A DNA stretch of 5,181 nucleotides from Acidobacteriota bacterium (GTDB taxonomy: Bacteria > Acidobacteriota > Terriglobia > Terriglobales > Acidobacteriaceae), in the NCBI GenBank assembly GCA_003225655.1, contig QIAW01000014.1, forward strand, positions 1,216 to 6,396, read 5' to 3'. The notes beneath the pieces were generated by a model that was not told the origin of the DNA, searched no databases, and saw nothing but the letters and a program-made list of their open reading frames with translations. The position numbers were made by a program, and so were the translations under genes. Positions 1-5,181 of the stretch are shown piece after piece. Within the stretch, counting starts at the first letter, position 1. Every line of letters starts with the position of its first letter.

Positions 1-792
1 GCCGTGCTTGCAAGCATGATGTTATTGGCAACCGGTTGCAACTGGCTCAGAGCGCGCGACCAGTTGAACAAAGGTGTGCAGGCGTACAAAAATGCGCGCT
101 ACGAAGAGGCCATCGATCACTTCAACAAGTCGGTGGCACTCGATCCTGGCCTGGGTGTAGCCCGGCTTTATCTGGCGACCGCCTACTTTGGCCAGTTCGT
201 GCCCGGCGTGGATACGCCCGAGAATGTCCACAACGCTGAGCAGGCCATCGACCAGTATCAGAAGGTGCTGGATAGCAATCCTAATACCAGCAGCCGCATC
301 ACCGCGCTCAAGGGTATTGCCGCGCTCTACTTCGGACTGAAGAGATTCGACAAGGCCAAGGAGTTCCACCGAAAGGTGCTGGAGCAGGACCCCACCGATC
401 CTGAAGCTTATTACTCCATCGGCGTCATCGACTGGACGCAGACCTACGCTCCCAACCAGGAATTGCGGAGCAGGCTTAGTCTGAAGCCTGATGAGCCGCT
501 CAAGGACGAGAAGGTGTGTGATGAGCTGCGTACCAAGAACCAGGGACTGGTCAAGGAAGGCGTTGACATGCTTAACCAAGCCATCAAGCTGCGCAAGGAT
601 TATGATGACGCCATGGCCTATCTCAATCTGATGTATCGGCAAAAGGCGGACATCGAGTGTGGCGATCCGCTGCTACGGGTTGAGGACTTGAAGAAAGCCG
701 ATGAATTTGTAGAACAGGCCATGGGCATTAAAAAGCGCAAGGCCGAAGAAGAAAGCAAGCAAACCGGCATTGTCATGGACCAGGGCAAATAG
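1..792 (+). CDS. TPR-repeat lipoprotein (5' partial)
   Basis: This is an envelope lipoprotein built of tetratricopeptide repeats; its specific role is not recognisable. The reading frame is open from the first base. The GTG at position 4 could serve as a start, but only eleven residues would then precede a lipobox-like LATGC, with no basic n-region, so the real start is probably left of the window. The Cys encoded around 37-39 would be lipidated, which predicts membrane anchoring. Numbering from the GTG, helix-turn-helix TPR units are visible at about 18-50 (KGVQAYKNARYEEAIDHFNK, then ALDP), about 53-95 (with an insert) and about 98-131 (ALYFGLKRFDKAKEFHRKVL, then EQDP). More degenerate units lie at about 132-150 and 185-215. 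The C-terminus is charged and Lys/Glu-rich. TPR arrays usually mediate protein-protein contacts. The gene ends just before a strong terminator, so it closes its own transcript and is not in an operon with the carboxylase genes. Confidence is high for TPR and moderate for lipidation. Confidence 0.88.
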   Translation, partial: AVLASMMLLATGCNWLRARDQLNKGVQAYKNARYEEAIDHFNKSVALDPGLGVARLYLATAYFGQFVPGVDTPENVHNAEQAIDQYQKVLDSNPNTSSRITALKGIAALYFGLKRFDKAKEFHRKVLEQDPTDPEAYYSIGVIDWTQTYAPNQELRSRLSLKPDEPLKDEKVCDELRTKNQGLVKEGVDMLNQAIKLRKDYDDAMAYLNLMYRQKADIECGDPLLRVEDLKKADEFVEQAMGIKKRKAEEESKQTGIVMDQGK

Positions 793-816
793 CAGATTCC
801 ATACTGGCGTTCTTGC

Positions 817-843
817 AGGGCCGCTAAGCGGCCCTTTCTTTTT
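817..843 (+). terminator. Rho-independent terminator of the TPR gene
   Basis: A perfect stem of GGGCCGC (818-824) and GCGGCCC (828-834) is closed by a TAA loop and extended by an A-T pair (817/835). It is followed at once by TTTCTTTTT (835-843). It lies 25 bases after the TPR stop codon. This is a textbook intrinsic terminator on the + strand and it separates the TPR transcript from the carboxylase genes. Confidence 0.9.
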
Positions 844-873
844 GGTGTTGAGGGAGGGCCGGCCATATTTCGT

Positions 874-897
874 CCCCTGGCCTCTTGGCCCGAGGGG
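874..897. repeat. GC-rich imperfect palindrome before the carboxylase gene
   Basis: CCCCT (874-878) pairs with AGGGG (893-897), and GGCC (879-882) pairs with GGCC (887-890) around a TCTT loop. A two-base CG bulge is left on the right side. The element sits five bases upstream of a -10-like box, so it overlaps the expected -35 region. It could be a protein-binding site or just a structured spacer. It has no T-tract, so it is not a terminator on the + strand. The structure is seen directly; any regulatory role is inference. Confidence 0.4.
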
Positions 898-908
898 AGT
901 AGTAAAAT
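878..908 (+). promoter_or_regulatory. accC: Possible promoter for the carboxylase operon
   Basis: TAAAAT (903-908) matches five of six positions of the sigma-70 -10 consensus and lies about 49 bases before the chosen GTG start. The only upstream partner is CTGGCC (878-883), a poor -35 at a 19-base spacing. The call therefore rests mainly on the -10 box and on its position just after the terminator of the previous gene, where a new promoter is needed. Confidence 0.35.
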
Positions 909-956
909 AGTTCTTTATTGCTCCTGGTTGTTTGTTTCCCTGGAACTGTGCCGGTT

Positions 957-2507
957 GTGTTCAAGAAAATCCTCATTGCAAACCGTGGTGAAATTGCGGT
1001 GCGCGTAATTCGCGCCTGCCGCGAGCTGGGGGTGGGCTCGGTTGCGGTCTACTCCGAAGTTGACCGCGCCGCTTTGCACGTGCGCAAGGCGGACGAGGCC
1101 TATTCCATCGGTCCGGCCCCCGCCGGCGAATCGTATCTGCGCATCGACAAGCTGCTTCAAGTCGCCGCCAACTGCGGCGCAGACGCTATTCATCCCGGTT
1201 ATGGCTTTCTTTCAGAAAATGCCGAGTTTGCCCGGGCGTGCGCGAAGGCCGGAATTAAGTTCATTGGGCCCCGGGCCGAGGCCATGGAAATCATGGGTTC
1301 CAAGACGAGCGGACGGCGCGCCATGCAGTCCGCCGGTATCCCATTGGTGCCGGGTTCAACCACAGCGTTAGCGCGGGACGAGGCGGTCAAGGTTGCGGCC
1401 CAGGTGGGATATCCCGTCATGCTCAAGGCCGCGGCCGGGGGCGGGGGAAAGGGCATGCGCCTGGTGCGCACGGCCCAAGAACTGGAATCGGCCTTCGATG
1501 GAGCTTCGAGCGAAGCCCAGCGAGCCTTCGGCAATGGGGAAGTTTATGTGGAGAAGTGGATCGAAAATCCCCGCCATATTGAAATCCAAATTCTTGCCGA
1601 TGAACATGGTCACTGCGTTTACCTCGGTGAAAGAGAATGCTCGCTGCAGCGGCGGCATCAGAAAGTTTTAGAAGAGGCCCCTTCCGCCGTAGTCGAACCT
1701 GAATTGCGCCGCCGCATGGGTGAGGCCGCGGTGGGGGTGGCGAAGGCGGCGGGCTATACCAATGCCGGCACCGTTGAGTTCCTGGTGGATAGGCAAAAGA
1801 ATTTTTACTTCTTGGAGATGAATACGCGCCTGCAGGTAGAGCATCCGGTGACCGAGCTGGTGACCGGGCTTGACCTGGTGGAGCTGCAGATCAATATCGC
1901 CGCCGGCAAGCCCCTGCCCTTTGCGCAGGAAGATGTCCATCTGCACGGACACGCTATCGAGTGCCGCATCTATGCGGAAGATCCGGAAAACAATTTTTTC
2001 CCCTCGCCGGGAAAGATTACCCGGCTCATCACCGCCGCGGGGCCCGGCGTGCGCGAAGACAGCGGGGTGTACGAGGGCTGGCAGGTGCCGTTGGAGTATG
2101 ATCCGCTGCTCGCTAAGCTCATCGTGTGGGCGCGCACCCGCAAGCAGGCCATCGCCCGCATGCAACGCGCGCTGGATGAATATTTTATCGGCGGCATCAA
2201 AACCAATCTGCCGCTGTTTCGCAAAATCTTGCTGGACCCGGGCTTTTGCAAGGGAGAGATTCACACCGGTTATCTTGACCACATCCTTGGCCAGGCGGGC
2301 CCGGCGCATCAGGAAAAATCGCCGAGCAAAAAAGCCATTCCTCAAGAGGAAAACGGCGAAAACACGCGGCTGCAGCTCGCCGCCATTGGCGCCGCGTTCT
2401 TTGCCGCAGCGGGCAAGGGCGCAAACACAAATGGCGCCCCCGCTCGCAATGGAGAAGCCACCAGCGCCTGGAAGACAATGGCCCGCCGCGAGGCTATGCG
2501 CGACTAG
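957..2507 (+). CDS. accC: Biotin carboxylase subunit of an acyl-CoA carboxylase
   Basis: This cytoplasmic ATP-grasp enzyme carboxylates the biotin of a carrier protein using ATP and bicarbonate, the first half-reaction of acetyl/propionyl-type acyl-CoA carboxylases. The GTG start gives FKKILIANRGEIAVRVIRAC at residues 2-21, the usual family N-terminus. The in-frame TTG at 918 and GTG at 948 would add atypical residues, and no strong Shine-Dalgarno site decides between them. The order is an N-terminal domain (about 1-112), ATP-grasp (about 113-320) and a C-terminal domain (to about 450). Landmarks are the Gly-rich loop AAAGGGGKGM (158-167), ERECSLQRRHQK, EMNTRLQVEHP (Glu287, Asn289, Arg291, Glu295) and ECRIYAEDP (Arg337). 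Lys116 and Lys157 also match catalytic or nucleotide-binding positions of E. coli AccC. E. coli AccC is about 449 residues and this protein is 516: a tail of about 66 residues follows, with an Ala-rich helix (LQLAAIGAAFFAAAG). The carrier gene starts 23 bases downstream. The acyl-CoA substrate cannot be told without the carboxyltransferase. Confidence 0.95.
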   Translation: MFKKILIANRGEIAVRVIRACRELGVGSVAVYSEVDRAALHVRKADEAYSIGPAPAGESYLRIDKLLQVAANCGADAIHPGYGFLSENAEFARACAKAGIKFIGPRAEAMEIMGSKTSGRRAMQSAGIPLVPGSTTALARDEAVKVAAQVGYPVMLKAAAGGGGKGMRLVRTAQELESAFDGASSEAQRAFGNGEVYVEKWIENPRHIEIQILADEHGHCVYLGERECSLQRRHQKVLEEAPSAVVEPELRRRMGEAAVGVAKAAGYTNAGTVEFLVDRQKNFYFLEMNTRLQVEHPVTELVTGLDLVELQINIAAGKPLPFAQEDVHLHGHAIECRIYAEDPENNFFPSPGKITRLITAAGPGVREDSGVYEGWQVPLEYDPLLAKLIVWARTRKQAIARMQRALDEYFIGGIKTNLPLFRKILLDPGFCKGEIHTGYLDHILGQAGPAHQEKSPSKKAIPQEENGENTRLQLAAIGAAFFAAAGKGANTNGAPARNGEATSAWKTMARREAMRD

Positions 2508-2530
2508 CATTCTGCAGTTCAAACAAAGTG

Positions 2531-3043
2531 ATGTACCAGATCAAAATCGAGGGCCGTTGTTACCAGGTGCAATTGACCCCTTCCGACAGCGTGGGCATCT
2601 GGCGTTGCCACCTGCGTGAAAACAGCGAGAGCGGGGCCCGGGAATTTACGCTGGATGCTAGAGAGACGCAACCGGGCGTGCTTTCGCTTCTGCTGGATGG
2701 CCGCTCGTATGAAATCAGGAGCGAAATAACCCCAGCGGGCACCGTTGTTTGCGTGGGTGACCGGCGCTACAGCGCTGAAGTTGCCGATCCGCGTTCGCCC
2801 AGAACCCGCCGTGCCGCAGAAGGCCATGGTCCGCAGAAAATAACCGCGCCCATGCCGGGCAAGGTTGTACGGCTGCTGGTCGCAGAAGGCAGCGCGGTGG
2901 AACAGGGCCAGGGCATTCTGGTCATCGAAGCCATGAAGATGCAAAACGAGCTGAAATCGGCCAAGAAGGGCGTAGTGCGAAAAATCATGGTGAAAGAGGG
3001 CGCCACGGCCAATTCCGGCGACGTGCTGGCAGTGGTGGAATAG
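2531..3043 (+). CDS. Biotin carboxyl carrier subunit with N-terminal beta-rich domain
   Basis: This subunit carries covalently bound biotin between the biotin carboxylase just upstream and an unseen carboxyltransferase. With the ATG start it is 170 residues. A GTG one codon earlier (2528) is an alternative, and neither has a clear Shine-Dalgarno site; the upstream sequence is CAAACAAAG. The C-terminal 70 residues are a biotinyl domain: APMPGKV (about 106-112), a beta-hammerhead region, and the biotinylation motif EAMKMQ with the acceptor Lys136 (codon 2936-2938). It ends in GDVLAVVE. Residues 1-88 are not the Pro/Ala-rich linker of E. coli AccB. They are a run of short beta strands (YQIKIEGRCYQVQL, GVLSLLLDGRSYEIRSE, GTVVCVGDRRYSAEV) resembling the BT-type barrel before the biotinyl domain in propionyl- and methylcrotonyl-CoA carboxylase alpha chains. 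The spacing and order imply an operon with the carboxylase. The carrier assignment is firm; the BT identity rests on pattern only. Confidence 0.92.
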   Translation: MYQIKIEGRCYQVQLTPSDSVGIWRCHLRENSESGAREFTLDARETQPGVLSLLLDGRSYEIRSEITPAGTVVCVGDRRYSAEVADPRSPRTRRAAEGHGPQKITAPMPGKVVRLLVAEGSAVEQGQGILVIEAMKMQNELKSAKKGVVRKIMVKEGATANSGDVLAVVE

Positions 3044-3070
3044 TTTCGAGTTTCAGGTTCAAGTTTGCAA
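3044..3070. repeat. Degenerate TTTCRAG-like tract
   Basis: Straight after the carrier stop codon come TTTCGAG, TTTCAGG, TTCAAG and TTTGCAA, about four decayed copies of a heptad with six- to seven-base phasing. This looks like a small degenerate tandem repeat. It has no evident coding role, and a chance origin cannot be excluded at this length. Confidence 0.3.
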
Positions 3071-3115
3071 ATCGCTCATACTTATAGCGGTTGCCGACTC
3101 TGACAGTAAGCACTT

Positions 3116-3208
3116 TATAAACGCGCCAGTCAAAACGGGCCACTGTTCCCCTTGCCAGACTTCGGATCATTGCCATGCCGTTCCCCTCGACTGGCGCACG
3201 CGTTTATA
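3116..3208. repeat. 93-bp imperfect inverted repeat
   Basis: The left arm TATAAACGCGCCAGTC (3116-3131) is matched in reverse complement by 3189-3208, except that the right arm holds four extra bases (a CGCA-type insertion) between its GACTGG and CGCGTTTATA blocks. Ten outer and six inner base pairs are therefore perfect. Inside, AACGG (3134-3138) can also pair with CCGTT (3178-3182), which extends the fold. The 57-base centre also has an eight-base direct repeat, GTTCCCCT, at 3145-3152 and 3180-3187. No open reading frame of note lies inside. It could be a small non-autonomous element with TA-flanked ends, a cruciform or regulatory site, or a transcript-end hairpin, although there is no T-tract. 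Confidence 0.6.
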
Positions 3209-3225
3209 CCCAATAAAAATCGTTT

Positions 3226-3240
3226 ACCCTGAGGGTTTTT
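3226..3240 (+). terminator. Weak candidate terminator after the carboxylase operon
   Basis: ACCC (3226-3229) pairs with GGGT (3233-3236) around a TGA loop, and TTTTT follows (3236-3240). The stem has only four base pairs, so termination would be inefficient unless the larger inverted repeat upstream helps. It is placed plausibly, between the carboxylase operon and the promoter of the next gene. Confidence 0.35.
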
Positions 3241-3242
3241 GC

Positions 3243-3271
3243 TTGACAGGCCACGGTTCTCTGCATAGACT
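3243..3271 (+). promoter_or_regulatory. Sigma-70-type promoter of the TonB receptor gene
   Basis: A perfect TTGACA (-35) at 3243-3248 is followed after 17 bases by TAGACT (-10, four of six consensus matches) at 3266-3271. Transcription would begin near 3278 and leave a leader of roughly 137 bases before the ATG at 3415. GGCCAC (3249-3254), inside the spacer, has its complement GTGGCC at 3294-3299, a possible but weak operator-like pair. Confidence 0.6.
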
Positions 3272-3400
3272 TCCGTCGATTTCCAGCAGGGGTGTGGCCG
3301 TGTGGGCGGCTGCAGCGAATGGACCTAAGCAATAAGGCACTCTGACGACAGAATCCGACCCGCGTCGGATGGCTCTTGGGCCCCGCACACCCAGGCGGAA
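3272..3400 (+). other. Long untranslated leader of the receptor gene with a hairpin
   Basis: No gene is supported here. The clearest element is a perfect hairpin: ATCCGAC (3353-3359), loop CCGC, GTCGGAT (3364-3370), ending 44 bases before the start codon. A weaker GCCG/CGGC pair lies at 3297-3310. No T-tract follows the main hairpin, so it is not a simple attenuator. It could stabilise the mRNA, bind a protein or be incidental. I could not fit the leader to a known riboswitch class. Confidence 0.45.
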
Positions 3401-3409
3401 AAAGGAGGG
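3401..3409 (+). promoter_or_regulatory. Strong ribosome binding site
   Basis: AAAGGAGGG ends five bases before the ATG at 3415, an almost full match to the anti-Shine-Dalgarno sequence. It fixes the receptor start at 3415 in preference to the in-frame TTG at 3376. Confidence 0.9.
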
Positions 3410-3414
3410 CTTCC

Positions 3415-4650
3415 ATGAAAACCAGCAAGGCACATGAGCAAGTTACGGGATTCCTGTTTCGGGAGAAGGCAGCGACGTGCGCCCTTTACCTCTGTGCGCT
3501 CGTTTTAGCGCTTGGTCCCATGCTCGGGACCTCGCTGGCGCAGGATTCCAGAGCAACTCTCGAAGGCCGCGTTACCGACCAGCATGGCGGCGTCATTCCC
3601 AAAGCGTCGATCGAGGTCATGTCAGAAGACACTGGCCTCAGACAGAAAACTGTCAGTAACCCCGCTGGCCTGTGGAGCGTAAGGTTCTTGAACCCAGGCC
3701 CCTACCAGGTGACGATTTCCGCTCAGGGTTTCAAAACCGTGGAGCAGAAAGGCATCACTCTGCAGGTGGCCGATGATAAGCGTCTCGAAACGGTGCTCAG
3801 TGTAGGGGCTACGCAAGAGGTGGTTTCGGTCACGGCAGACGCTCCGCTCATCGATACCAGCTCGGCCACTGCCGGAACGGTGATCGAGGGGGCCACTCTC
3901 TCCGAACTTCCCATGGAATCGCGGATTGCCTACCTTCTGGCGGGTCTCTCCCCGGGAGCCCATTTGATAGCGCAAAACAATAATGTGCCTTTCATGTGGT
4001 CGTACAATGCCGCCTCAGACGTACGCGTCAATGGGGGCCGCGACCGGCGCTCCAACGAGTTCCTGCTCGACGGCATGCCCAACCAGCACGGGGATAGCGT
4101 ATCGTTTATTCCCCCTGCCGACTCCGTGGCCGAATTTCGCATCATGACCAACGCCTATGATGCCCAGTACGGAAGGCAGGCCGGTGCTACTTTCAATGTT
4201 GAGCTCAAGAGCGGGAGCGACGCGTACCACGGCAGCATCTATGAGCACTACGAAAATGCTTCCTTCAATGCCAACCGCTACGAGTTCAATCACGCGATTC
4301 CAAAGATACCCAGGCCGGTCGCGCATTACAACCTATATGGTGGCACCTTTGGTGGCCCGGTCATCTTTGACCGCAAGAAAACCTTCTTTTTTGTGGATTG
4401 GGAGGGCATTCGCAACAAGGACCCACGCAACAATAGTCCTTTGTCTCTGCCCACCTTGGCGGAACGCAACGGCGACTTCAGAAATTCGTTTACCACGACG
4501 GTCAGCGGCGGCGTGCGCAGCGGACCGATTCCCATCCTGATTTACGATCCCACCACGCTTAGCGGAAGCACCCGTCAGCAATTCGTTGCCTCGTCCAATC
4601 CCGCCGATCCTCGCTACAATCCCGTCTGTCTTGCGCCGGCCCTGACATGA
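3415..4650 (+). CDS. TonB-dependent receptor, Oar-like, N-terminal part (frameshifted)
   Basis: This is the first 411 codons of an outer-membrane receptor of the carboxypeptidase-regulatory-domain/TonB family, which imports a ligand using TonB energy; the ligand is unknown. Residues 1-42 are a signal peptide (hydrophobic core about 21-40, likely cleavage after SLA, before QDS). Residues 46-130 form an Ig-like regulatory domain (TLEGRVTDQHGGVIPKASIE, with GPYQVTISAQGF). A plug follows at about 135-265 (GTVIEGATLSELPM, DVRVNGGR, FLLDGMPN, AEFRIMTNAYDAQYGRQAGA). The barrel begins with HGSIYEHYENASFNANRYEF and then GGTFGGPV and FFFVDWEG. The frame stops at TGA 4648-4650, but family members are usually about 1000 residues or more, and the missing barrel sequence continues in the next frame. 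The frame is therefore broken, by mutation or by a sequence error. The start is set by the strong Shine-Dalgarno site. The family assignment is firm. Confidence 0.9.
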   Translation: MKTSKAHEQVTGFLFREKAATCALYLCALVLALGPMLGTSLAQDSRATLEGRVTDQHGGVIPKASIEVMSEDTGLRQKTVSNPAGLWSVRFLNPGPYQVTISAQGFKTVEQKGITLQVADDKRLETVLSVGATQEVVSVTADAPLIDTSSATAGTVIEGATLSELPMESRIAYLLAGLSPGAHLIAQNNNVPFMWSYNAASDVRVNGGRDRRSNEFLLDGMPNQHGDSVSFIPPADSVAEFRIMTNAYDAQYGRQAGATFNVELKSGSDAYHGSIYEHYENASFNANRYEFNHAIPKIPRPVAHYNLYGGTFGGPVIFDRKKTFFFVDWEGIRNKDPRNNSPLSLPTLAERNGDFRNSFTTTVSGGVRSGPIPILIYDPTTLSGSTRQQFVASSNPADPRYNPVCLAPALT

Positions 4651-5181
4651 GCATCCTCAAATATGTTCCGCTGCCCAACAATCCCAGTGACGGCACCGGC
4701 AGCAGCAATGGCGACTTTATCCCGCATGCCTTCCGCCAGAACACGATGGCTTCGACGGTGGTCCGTCTTGACCATTCTTTTAACGATCGAAACAAGACCT
4801 ATGCCACTGTGCGCTGGAACCACGAAAGTGAGTTCCTCGACGACTTTTTTCACAACCCCAGCACGGGCTCTTTCGGGACGCGCATCAATTGGGGCGGCGG
4901 AATTGATCACGTCTGGACCATCAGCCCTACGCAGATCCTCGATGTGCGCTACAACGTAACCCGTTTTGAGGAGCCAACGCGCCCGCAAGGCTCGGGCTTC
5001 GACCCCGCGCAACTGGGATTTTCATCAGGCTTCGTCAGCCAGATGCCGCAAAAGTCCTTTCCCCGGATTACGGGCGTATTCGCCGACAGAATGGGTGGCG
5101 GCTCTGGCGGCTATTCCAATTCGACCTACCATACCTGGATGGCCAGTATGACCCACACCCACGGCAACATGACCTGGCACT
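4647..5181 (+). CDS. TonB-dependent receptor, barrel continuation after frameshift (3' partial)
   Basis: This is the continuation of the same receptor in the -1 frame, open to the window edge. It can be read from the ATG at 4647, which overlaps the upstream stop as ATGA. The translation begins SILKYVPLPNNPSDG, matching the family phrase that follows the IYDPTT region. It continues with RQNTMASTVVRLDHSFNDRN, RWNHESEFLDDF, ILDVRYNVTRFEEP, GFDPAQLGF and SFPRITGVF, all typical of outer-membrane beta strands and loops of this family. There is no signal peptide and no Shine-Dalgarno site before the ATG (CGCCGGCCCTGAC), so it is unlikely to be a separate gene. About 178 codons are visible; several hundred more are expected downstream. 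Read with the upstream part, it is one receptor gene broken by a frameshift. Translational coupling through ATGA is possible, but a half-barrel without a signal peptide should not reach the outer membrane. Confidence 0.85.
   Translation, partial: MSILKYVPLPNNPSDGTGSSNGDFIPHAFRQNTMASTVVRLDHSFNDRNKTYATVRWNHESEFLDDFFHNPSTGSFGTRINWGGGIDHVWTISPTQILDVRYNVTRFEEPTRPQGSGFDPAQLGFSSGFVSQMPQKSFPRITGVFADRMGGGSGGYSNSTYHTWMASMTHTHGNMTWH

Noticed and set aside
22..642. Minus-strand open frame of 206 codons opposite the TPR gene
   Set aside because: The + strand frame has clear TPR repeats and a terminator; the minus frame has no recognisable features.
1668..2522. Long open frame on the minus strand (284 codons)
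   Set aside because: It lies entirely opposite the firmly identified biotin carboxylase, has no recognisable domain, and is a typical GC-rich shadow frame.
3091..3121. Possible promoter TTGCCG-N19-TATAAA
   Set aside because: The spacing is long and the -35 weak, and the TATAAA is part of the inverted-repeat arm; the TTGACA-N17-TAGACT promoter further downstream is a better fit for the receptor gene.
3138..3174. GGCCACTG followed by a TGCCAGAC...GCC stretch, recalling the B12 box of a cobalamin riboswitch upstream of a TonB receptor
   Set aside because: The remaining conserved cobalamin riboswitch core segments (the GGTG/GGGAA and AGCCAGGAGACC-like parts) are not found in order, and the motif lies upstream of the predicted promoter and so would not be in the receptor leader.
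3204..3433. Small minus-strand open frames in the intergenic region before the receptor
   Set aside because: They overlap a good + strand promoter, leader and ribosome binding site, and their translations show no recognisable domain or signal.
4157..4540. Alternative + strand frame of 127 codons inside the receptor
   Set aside because: It overlaps the receptor frame, which carries the family motifs throughout this stretch; the alternative is compositionally biased with no domain.
4600..4650. Programmed -1 ribosomal frameshift joining the two receptor frames
   Set aside because: No slippery heptamer is present near the overlap, and this receptor family is not known to use recoding; mutation or sequence error explains it more simply.

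Overview
The window is a piece of chromosome from a moderately GC-rich Gram-negative bacterium, most likely an Acidobacteriota member. The strongest pointer is the last gene. It has a signal peptide, then a carboxypeptidase-regulatory-like (CNA-B/Oar type) domain, then a TonB plug and barrel, with phrases such as YVPLPN, FFFVDWEG and GFDPAQLG. That architecture is greatly expanded in Acidobacteriota. The taxon is inferred from family knowledge and was not tested by a search. All recognised genes are on the + strand.

Layout. (1) 1-792: the end of a tetratricopeptide-repeat lipoprotein whose true start lies before the window, closed by a clear intrinsic terminator at 817-843. (2) 844-956: a short intergenic stretch with a GC-rich hairpin and a possible -10 box. 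(3) 957-2507 and 2531-3043: a two-gene operon encoding the biotin carboxylase and the biotin carboxyl carrier parts of an acyl-CoA carboxylase. The carrier carries an extra N-terminal beta-rich domain, and the carboxylase carries a C-terminal tail with an Ala-rich helix. Together they look like the alpha chain of a propionyl/methylcrotonyl-type carboxylase cut in two. No carboxyltransferase gene lies in the window. (4) 3044-3414: a 371-base intergenic region holding a degenerate TTTCRAG-like tract, a 93-bp imperfect inverted repeat, a weak terminator, a good sigma-70 promoter, a leader hairpin and a strong Shine-Dalgarno site. (5) 3415-5181: the TonB-dependent receptor. It is interrupted by a frameshift near 4647 and runs off the right edge.

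How the parts work together. The two carboxylase genes are expected to be co-transcribed and to form one enzyme: the carboxylase charges biotin on the carrier, and an unseen carboxyltransferase moves the CO2 to an acyl-CoA. The TPR lipoprotein and the receptor are separate transcription units with no evident link to the carboxylase. I found no convincing new multi-gene system. The items most worth checking are the receptor frameshift, the place where the carboxylase alpha chain is split, and the 93-bp inverted repeat.
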